Positions 14,109 to 19,135 of a stretch of DNA of 19,135 nucleotides are shown in pieces (within the stretch, counting starts at the first letter, position 1; every line of letters starts with the position of its first letter). Below the pieces are notes generated by a model that did not search any database, had not been told where the DNA came from, and was given only the letters and a program-made list of their open reading frames with translations. This DNA is from Planctomycetes bacterium UBA1146 (lineage in GTDB: Bacteria > Planctomycetota > UBA8108 > UBA1146): contig DCAA01000028.1 of NCBI GenBank assembly GCA_002311345.1, positions 1 through 19,135 of the forward strand, written 5' to 3'. Made by a program: the position numbers and the translations under genes.

Positions 14109-15464
14109 TCAGGTTCGCAGTCCGGGCAGGGTTCCAGTGCTGTCGCCGATTCGTTCGACCTGGGAACCCGCAGCTTGAGCCATCGACAGGAACAGGTTGC
14201 ACATCGGGGTGTTCTTGTCGGCGACCAGGTGGCGTCCCGGATCTATGAGGCCATTACCACGACCAGCGATCAATACCGGCAAGTTGTCATGGTTGTGTCG
14301 ATTGCCGTCTCCGATGGCGGATCCGTGCACCACCACGGTCGAATCGAGCAGTGTCCCTTCGCCGTCTACCACCTCGGAGAGTCTCTTGACGAAAAATGCG
14401 AACTCCTCTGTTTGCCAGCGATTGATCTTTCGTACCCGTTCGATCTGGGATTCGTTGCCCTTGTGATGGGTGAGGGTGTGGTGACCTTCGGCAACATCGA
14501 GATGGGGATGGGCTCGGTTAGAGCCCTCGTTGGCCCACATGAAGGTGATCACGCGGGTCAGATCAAGTCGGAAGGCGATGATCATCAGTTCGTGCATCAA
14601 TCGGATGTGTTCACTGATGTTCGACGGAGTTGGGGCAGAGAAATCCGGCAAGGTTTCATCTTGTTGCTGGATGGTATCCAGTTCTTCCAGCCGTTCGATG
14701 CGACGTTCGATATCACGAACTCCACCGAGATATTCATCCAGTTTGCGCCGATCTTCGAGTCCCAGTTCTCGTTCGAGACGTTTGGCATCTTCGAGAATGA
14801 AATCGATGATGCTGGAGCGGCGAGCAAGCCTCTGGAGACGAGCTGCTCGCGTCTCTCCTTTCTCACCCTGCAGGAACATTCTTTCAAAGACCCGACGTGG
14901 GTGAGTTTCGTGTGGAATTGGTCTGTCGGAACTCTGCCAGGAAATATTGGAGGAATAGGCGCACGAGTATCCGGAATCACAATTGCCCGATTGCCGTCCG
15001 CCCTCGGTTCCCAGTTGCAGGGAGGGGAGAAGGGTGTGGGAGCCTGTGGCTGTAGCGATGATCTGATCGACCGAGACGCCGGCACGAATGTCACTGCCTG
15101 AGGTCTTGTATGGGTGTGCTCCGGTCAGAAAGCAGGCTGCCGATCGAGCGTGATCTCCTGGTCCATCTCCGAGTGCCCTGGCATTCTGGTGAGCCAGTCC
15201 GGAAATCACCAGGATGTCATCGCGTACCGAAGAGAGCGGTTCGAGAAGCGGCGAAGCGATCCAGTCCTTGCCGGTACCGCTCGGCGCCCATTGCGGTTGA
15301 TGAACCCCGTTGGGAATGAACAAGAATGCTGACCGTAGCGGAGAGACGACCTCGGTTGTAGCCTCCGCCCATCGTGCCAGGGGAGTCATCGCCTCCAGCC
15401 ACGGAAGGGCCATCGCGGTGCCGAGACCGCGAAGAAAGGTGCGTCTGGGCAATGGTCCACGCAT
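14109..15464 (-). CDS. DUF1552 family protein, Tat-exported
   Basis: This is a member of the DUF1552 (PF07586) family, whose members in planctomycetes and some other bacteria are usually encoded beside DUF1592/DUF1588 cytochromes. The molecular function is not established. The start ATG 15464 is chosen because GAGGAG precedes it and a twin-arginine motif follows at once (PRRTFLRG, residues 6-13). An in-frame TTG at 15506 would give a longer form. The product has 451 residues. Visible features are FIPNGVHQPQW (49-59), GDHARSAACFLTG (104-114), a central coiled-coil-prone stretch (about 200-265), HPHLDVAEGHHTLTHHKG (319-336) and GSAIGDGNRHNHDNLP (381-396). The His/Asp-rich motifs suggest a metal site, perhaps related to the sulfatase or phosphatase clan. 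That last point is inference. Confidence 0.95.
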   Translation of the reverse strand: MRGPLPRRTFLRGLGTAMALPWLEAMTPLARWAEATTEVVSPLRSAFLFIPNGVHQPQWAPSGTGKDWIASPLLEPLSSVRDDILVISGLAHQNARALGDGPGDHARSAACFLTGAHPYKTSGSDIRAGVSVDQIIATATGSHTLLPSLQLGTEGGRQSGNCDSGYSCAYSSNISWQSSDRPIPHETHPRRVFERMFLQGEKGETRAARLQRLARRSSIIDFILEDAKRLERELGLEDRRKLDEYLGGVRDIERRIERLEELDTIQQQDETLPDFSAPTPSNISEHIRLMHELMIIAFRLDLTRVITFMWANEGSNRAHPHLDVAEGHHTLTHHKGNESQIERVRKINRWQTEEFAFFVKRLSEVVDGEGTLLDSTVVVHGSAIGDGNRHNHDNLPVLIAGRGNGLIDPGRHLVADKNTPMCNLFLSMAQAAGSQVERIGDSTGTLPGLRT

Positions 15465-15527
15465 GGAAATTACACTCCTCTCGTCTCTTCGATGGAACAC
15501 CCACAATGGTGGTGGGACAAGTACCGA

Positions 15528-17759
15528 TCAGGGGACCTTTCGCATACGGAATGCACCCAGGGATACAATTTCATCGATCAGATCTCCAATGGTGGGGTCG
15601 GCCCTGAGACGGGTTTCCAGACGCAACAGGGCACGGGCATCCGCGTCTGTGACCCCACGACCGAGAGCGTAGGTGAGCAGGTTCTTCGCCAGCGAACGGG
15701 AGAAACCATCGGATCTGGCGACGATGGTACGTAGATCTCTTACTCCCGCGATGAGTTCTCCATCAGGAAGTTCACCCCGGTCGTCGACCTCTCCCTGACG
15801 GTATTCTCCTACCGCGTTGAACCGCTCGAGTGAGAACCCAAGCGCATCCATCCTGCGATGACATATCGAACAGGCGGGTTCTCGGCGGTGAATCTCGAGT
15901 TGCTCGCGCAGTGGCAGATCTGCTCCTGGTTCCCCCGGTTGTGGCAGGGTTCCGGCTCCTGGAGGAGGCGAAGGTGGCGGATCATCGAGCAGAACTTCCA
16001 GGATCCATTTGCCGCGCAGAACCGGGGAAGTCCTCTGTCGGGTGCTGGTCGTCAGCAGGATGCTGCCCTGAGAAAGCAGTCCTCCCCCTCTTGAATCTCC
16101 GATCTCGACCTTTCGAAACTTGCCTCCCTGCAGCGGCGCAAGACCGTAATGTTTCGAGAGTCGTTGATTGACGAAGGTATAGGAAGCATCGATCAGTTCC
16201 TGTATCGGTCGGCGGTTTCTGAGTACGTGATCGAAGAGTTCGATGGTTTCGGTTCGCATATCCTTCAGCAGGTTTTTGCCGATGCCGGGAAAAATCTTCT
16301 GATCGGGTACACGCTCCCCGAGATCCCTGATTCTCAACCACTGAGTAGCGAATTCTCTGGATAGTGATCGAGAACGAGAATCAACCAACAGCCGGGCAGC
16401 ATGTCTTCGGATTCCATCTATTTGATCGAGGTCGCCATGCTCTGCCGCTTCCATGAGTTCCTTGTCGGGGGTTGTACCCCACAAGAAAAAAGAAAGTCGT
16501 GTTGCGATCTCGAAACCGTTGAGAGTTCTGATGCTGCCGGAAGTTACATCGGATGGATCGGGTTCTGTTCTCAGTAAAAACCGAGGAGAGACGATGGCGG
16601 CGACGAGAGATGCTCTCAGTAAAGCCTCTGCTGAAGTCGGGTCCGTGGCGGCCCGTTGGGCGGTCGAGACCAGTGCGTCGACTTCGATGTCGGTGACAGG
16701 TCTCCTCCAGAAACGCGGAAGCCACTGGCGAATACCGCTAGACAGTCTATCGACAGCATCACCTTCACCTTTCAATGCCATCTTCTGGAACCCGGTAGCC
16801 TCGAGACCTTCTTCAGGCCCTGAGATCTCGATACTCAAGAGTGCCGCGTTGCGATCCCTCTGTGCGGGGTCTGGATGTTCTGGTCGGTAGTAATCGTTGA
16901 AGAAGTTTGCGCTGACAGGATGAGATCCCTGTTGGACTCGTGTTTCGATCACTCGTATTCCCGGTGAGCGACGTGTTTCCGGAAATTCGGCGATTCCGAC
17001 TCTTTGATTGGCAACTTTGACTCCGAAACGTACCGGTTCATCTCCTGCCTGTTGTCCCCAGCCCTCGATGACGATCTTGTAGGTGCCGGTTGCCGGAAAG
17101 AAATGCTGCGTGGACGCGCCTCCTCTGCTCGAGAAAAATGCATGGTCAGCAGCGACTCTTCCTTGTCCCGATATGGTCAGGTGATCGATCTCGTACCTCG
17201 TCGAAGGAACCTCGTCTGCTTGAGGCAAGATCACGGCTGAGAGGGCAACCTCTTCTGCAATTCGAAATAATCTCTCGACGATCATAGGAGACAGGGAGAG
17301 GGCTCCACCCTGGTTATCAAAACCATCTGAAGACGGATCTGCAGGAAGGTGACGATTCACATCGATGTCGATGCCAGTGAGGTCTCGTAGTGTTTCGCGA
17401 AGTTCGCTGCGCGAAAGTCGACGCGCACCCACGGCGCCCGGATCCTCCGGTCTTGCCTCGAGCAACTGGCGCACCCAGTGCTGCAGGTTGGAGATGGCCT
17501 GTCCACGGTCGCTGGGCGTCGGTGCTTTTTCTCCTTCAGGTGGCATTTCACCGCTATTGAGGACGAGCTGAATCTTCCGCCAGTCCTCCAGGTTTGCATC
17601 TGCGCCGTCTTCAAGTACGACTTCCAGATCGAGTCCTCCCTTGGGCTTGTCACCGGAGTGACAGCGGATGCAGTTTGATTCGATGAGATCGTTGACCTGA
17701 GAAGGAAGGGGAGGCAGGTCTGCTGTGAGGGTAGCGGCGAGAAGGAGCGGGGCCAGCAA
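15528..17759 (-). CDS. Planctomycete-type cytochrome c / DUF1587-1595-1592-1588-1585 protein
   Basis: This is a predicted secreted diheme protein of unknown function, abundant in Planctomycetota and commonly proposed to act in extracytoplasmic electron transfer or polymer breakdown. It has 743 residues from a TTG start with GGAGG six bases upstream, and a short signal peptide (LLLAATLTA). The first heme motif is CIRCH (30-34), with the likely axial Met in SGEMPPEG (69-76). The DUF1587 block follows (RRLSRSELRETLRDLTGID, 113-131). A carbohydrate-binding-like beta region occupies about 185-315, then DUF1595 (about 335-400) and DUF1592 (about 410-535, NGFEIATRLSFFLWG). DUF1588 carries a second heme motif CSICH (630-634), then DUF1585 (about 665-740, DGFSRSLAKNLLTYALGR). 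The DUF1552 gene follows after 63 bases. Confidence 0.96.
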   Translation of the reverse strand: MLAPLLLAATLTADLPPLPSQVNDLIESNCIRCHSGDKPKGGLDLEVVLEDGADANLEDWRKIQLVLNSGEMPPEGEKAPTPSDRGQAISNLQHWVRQLLEARPEDPGAVGARRLSRSELRETLRDLTGIDIDVNRHLPADPSSDGFDNQGGALSLSPMIVERLFRIAEEVALSAVILPQADEVPSTRYEIDHLTISGQGRVAADHAFFSSRGGASTQHFFPATGTYKIVIEGWGQQAGDEPVRFGVKVANQRVGIAEFPETRRSPGIRVIETRVQQGSHPVSANFFNDYYRPEHPDPAQRDRNAALLSIEISGPEEGLEATGFQKMALKGEGDAVDRLSSGIRQWLPRFWRRPVTDIEVDALVSTAQRAATDPTSAEALLRASLVAAIVSPRFLLRTEPDPSDVTSGSIRTLNGFEIATRLSFFLWGTTPDKELMEAAEHGDLDQIDGIRRHAARLLVDSRSRSLSREFATQWLRIRDLGERVPDQKIFPGIGKNLLKDMRTETIELFDHVLRNRRPIQELIDASYTFVNQRLSKHYGLAPLQGGKFRKVEIGDSRGGGLLSQGSILLTTSTRQRTSPVLRGKWILEVLLDDPPPSPPPGAGTLPQPGEPGADLPLREQLEIHRREPACSICHRRMDALGFSLERFNAVGEYRQGEVDDRGELPDGELIAGVRDLRTIVARSDGFSRSLAKNLLTYALGRGVTDADARALLRLETRLRADPTIGDLIDEIVSLGAFRMRKVP

Positions 17760-17762
17760 GGA

Positions 17763-18314
17763 TTACCTCCCGCCAGAATCAGACGGTTTCAGCCGGGAGA
17801 GCCGATGCAGGTCTTCAGCGAACTTTGCTTTCAAACTCGAGTTCATCCAGATGGCCAGCAGTCCGGTGAGCGGCGGAAGATCACCTCCATCGGCCCAGAT
17901 GATCCTGGTGCTTCCATCAGGAAACACCTCCAAAGTGATGGAACCTTGTGCGTTCTGAGTATCACTCTCGATGGCGCCGTTGTACCAGATTCCGACATTT
18001 TCCTCGGCACGCGTGAGGGTCAGGATCCCGTGGCTGCCCTGGCTCGACCATGAATAACTGTGGCCTACAGTGGCGGCTTCGCCCTCGATCTGGATCGAAC
18101 GAACTCCGTAAACATCATCGTCCCAGCCGATCCATTCGTTCCATCGATTGAAGTTCGAGATCAAAGGCCACAGTTCCTGAGGGGACCGTGACGAAGTCGC
18201 GGAAGCCTCGACGTCCCATCTCGAGGGTAGAAAGATACCACTGACGAGGATGACCAGGATGAGGAGTGCAACGGCTCCGCACCCGAACATGAGAAGTCTA
18301 CGAAGCAGTTTCAT
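17763..18314 (-). CDS. Membrane-anchored SRPBCC (polyketide cyclase-like) protein
   Basis: The protein has 183 residues. An N-terminal membrane helix (about 9-29) precedes a START/SRPBCC fold facing outward. Recognisable family pieces are LPSRWDVEASATSSRSPQELWPLI, FNRWNEWIGWD (near 55-65), a GHSYSWSSQGSHGILTLT segment (84-101), and a C-terminal helix (about 152-172). SRPBCC domains bind hydrophobic ligands in a deep cavity. No specific ligand is known for this branch. The start ATG 18314 has AGGAA upstream. The stop is three bases from the start of the DUF1592-class gene, whose ribosome binding site lies inside the last codons here, so the two are coupled. It is clearly related to the divergent protein at 18555-19070, as both share the W-x-x-W region and overall layout. 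Confidence 0.9.
   Translation of the reverse strand: MKLLRRLLMFGCGAVALLILVILVSGIFLPSRWDVEASATSSRSPQELWPLISNFNRWNEWIGWDDDVYGVRSIQIEGEAATVGHSYSWSSQGSHGILTLTRAEENVGIWYNGAIESDTQNAQGSITLEVFPDGSTRIIWADGGDLPPLTGLLAIWMNSSLKAKFAEDLHRLSRLKPSDSGGR
17766..17770 (-). promoter_or_regulatory. Ribosome binding site inside the SRPBCC gene end
   Basis: GGAGG on the minus strand lies in the last two sense codons (Gly-Arg) before the TAA of the SRPBCC gene. It is six bases from the TTG start of the DUF1592-class protein. This fixes the unusual start codon and implies translational coupling. Confidence 0.75.
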
Positions 18315-18554
18315 CGAACGTTCCTTTCCCGAATCATTGCAGAATACAGGACAGCATCGGGGGAAACCAACCTCGAGGTTCTGCCCTTGTCGGGGCCGAA
18401 GAGACCGATAGGTGCAGTCGTGTACTCACTCTTCGCTCAGACCAGGTGCGAGGATCAATACGTGTCCTCGGTGGACCTGAGTGGTCCCATCAGGGATCCT
18501 ATCGACAAGGTGGACAGATCACTGCCAGTCCGGTTACTTGAGAGGAAGATCTCG
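18315..18554. other. Divergent intergenic region between SRPBCC paralogues
   Basis: These 240 bases separate the two oppositely directed SRPBCC genes and should hold both promoters. I see no convincing -35/-10 pair. A plus-strand frame runs open through the right part (from 18387), but the ribosome binding site at 18541-18546 and the signal-anchor that follows place the real start at 18555. The one clear structured element is the palindrome at 18369-18380. Confidence 0.6.
18369..18380. promoter_or_regulatory. 12-bp perfect palindrome AACCTCGAGGTT
   Basis: AACCTCGAGGTT is self-complementary with no spacer. It lies 55 bases upstream of the minus-strand SRPBCC start and 175 bases upstream of the plus-strand one. 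Placement between divergent genes fits an operator for a dimeric regulator, but a chance palindrome cannot be excluded. Confidence 0.3.
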
Positions 18555-19070
18555 ATGTTAAAAAGAGTGATCATCGGCATCATCGCTCTGATAGCGATCT
18601 TGTTGATCGTGGGATATTTGCTGCCGCGGAATTTTTCCGTCTCGCGTTCAAACTTCATCAACGCGGAGGCAAATGAGATTTTCGCCAGTGTCGCTGACCT
18701 CAGAAGTTGGCCAGAATGGACACCCTGGAATCACGAGATGGATCCGACCCTGGAGTACCAGTACTCCGGCCCCGATTCGCAGGTGGGTTTCATCTCCTCC
18801 TGGACCAGCGAGAAATCAGGATCGGGAACACTCGAAATAACCAGTGCCGAGGAAGGTCGTGGCATCGTCTATCTGCTCTCTTTCGAGGGAGAGACTCCTG
18901 CCGATGGTGTGGTGCAGATCACGGCGATGAAGGGCGGGTGTGAGGTACTCTGGAAGATGAGTGGAGCAGCGGCACCGCCACTGGGACCCTATTTTCTGTT
19001 GATGATCGATTCGCTGATCGGAGCAGACTTCGAGGCGTGTCTGGCTGGATTGAAAGAGCGCTGCGAATGA
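18555..19070 (+). CDS. Membrane-anchored SRPBCC (polyketide cyclase-like) protein, paralogue
   Basis: The protein has 171 residues from ATG 18555, with AGAGGA eight bases upstream. The longer frame from 18387 lacks a site and would bury the membrane helix, so it is rejected. A helix (about 4-24) is followed by LPRNFSVSRSNFINAEANEIF, the typical DLRSWPEWTPWN motif (48-59), then SSWTSEKSGSGTLEITSAEEG (81-101) and a C-terminal helix (about 146-168). This is the common bacterial polyketide cyclase/dehydrase-like SRPBCC layout with an N-terminal anchor. The ligand is unknown. It shares architecture and scattered identities with the divergent protein at 17763-18314, which suggests duplication. Its stop overlaps the next start (ATGA), so it leads a second operon running out of the window. 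Confidence 0.92.
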   Translation: MLKRVIIGIIALIAILLIVGYLLPRNFSVSRSNFINAEANEIFASVADLRSWPEWTPWNHEMDPTLEYQYSGPDSQVGFISSWTSEKSGSGTLEITSAEEGRGIVYLLSFEGETPADGVVQITAMKGGCEVLWKMSGAAAPPLGPYFLLMIDSLIGADFEACLAGLKERCE

Positions 19071-19135
19071 AGGAGTTCCGGTCCTTGCTGCTGCTGATCT
19101 TGCTTGTTGTATCCAGTTCGATCTTCGCCCAGCAG
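19067..19135 (+). CDS. Secreted or membrane protein, 5' fragment
   Basis: The ATG at 19067 overlaps the stop of the SRPBCC gene (ATGA). The 23 visible codons read as a classic signal peptide. The start is MKEFRSLLLLILLVV, followed by small polar residues and FAQQ, with cleavage likely after FA. The frame is open to the right edge. Nothing more can be said about function. The overlap implies co-expression with the SRPBCC protein. Confidence 0.7.
   Translation, partial: MKEFRSLLLLILLVVSSSIFAQQ

Noticed and set aside
14073..15101. Long plus-strand open frame of 342 codons
   Set aside because: It is antisense to the DUF1552 gene, which has a Tat signal, a ribosome binding site and family motifs. 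The antisense frame has no recognisable domain or start signal.
18387..18554. N-terminal extension of the second SRPBCC protein
   Set aside because: It would place 56 soluble residues before the membrane anchor. A ribosome binding site directly precedes ATG 18555.
1..19135. tRNA, rRNA, CRISPR, insertion sequence or phage genes
   Set aside because: No cloverleaf, rRNA segment, regular spaced repeats, transposase, integrase or phage structural motif was recognised. Genes cover almost the whole window.

Overview
The window looks like part of a chromosome from an uncultured or environmental Planctomycetota lineage. The main evidence is the adjacent pair of a planctomycete-type cytochrome c / DUF1587-1595-1592-1588-1585 protein and a Tat-exported DUF1552 protein, together with a secreted FG-GAP protein that ends in a dockerin-like double calcium loop. 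Start codons are mixed (ATG, GTG, TTG), most starts have a clear GGAGG-type ribosome binding site, and many neighbouring genes overlap by four bases (ATGA/GTGA). No RNA gene, CRISPR array, transposase or integrase was seen.

Region 1 (1-4025, + strand) is a tightly coupled operon that continues beyond the left edge. It holds a two-helix membrane protein with an HWGHGH motif, a LolD/MacB-type ATPase, a MacB/FtsX-type permease with His pairs in its outer domain, and a ZnuA/TroA-like lipoprotein. This mixes a mechanotransmission-type ABC transporter with a metal-cluster binding protein. The binding protein has lost most canonical metal ligands. It is the best candidate in the window for an under-described system, probably metal handling at the cell envelope.

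Region 2 (4098-7662, + strand) has two secreted proteins. One is a sialate O-acetylesterase family protein with an inserted jelly-roll-like domain. The other is a seven-blade FG-GAP propeller with a dockerin-like tail. Two perfect hairpins separate them.

Region 3 (13880-7703, - strand) is a complete tripartite RND efflux operon in the order pump, adaptor, outer-membrane lipoprotein. The pump has an altered proton-relay site (D407 kept, Q408, no TM10 lysine). Its upstream gap holds four TTGTC/GACAA half-sites arranged as two dyads.

Region 4 (18314-14109, - strand) is an operon of a membrane-anchored SRPBCC protein, the diheme DUF1592-class protein and the DUF1552 protein. Region 5 (18555-19135, + strand) diverges from it. 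It starts with a second, paralogous membrane-anchored SRPBCC protein, followed by an overlapping secreted protein cut by the window edge. A 12-bp perfect palindrome lies between the two paralogues.
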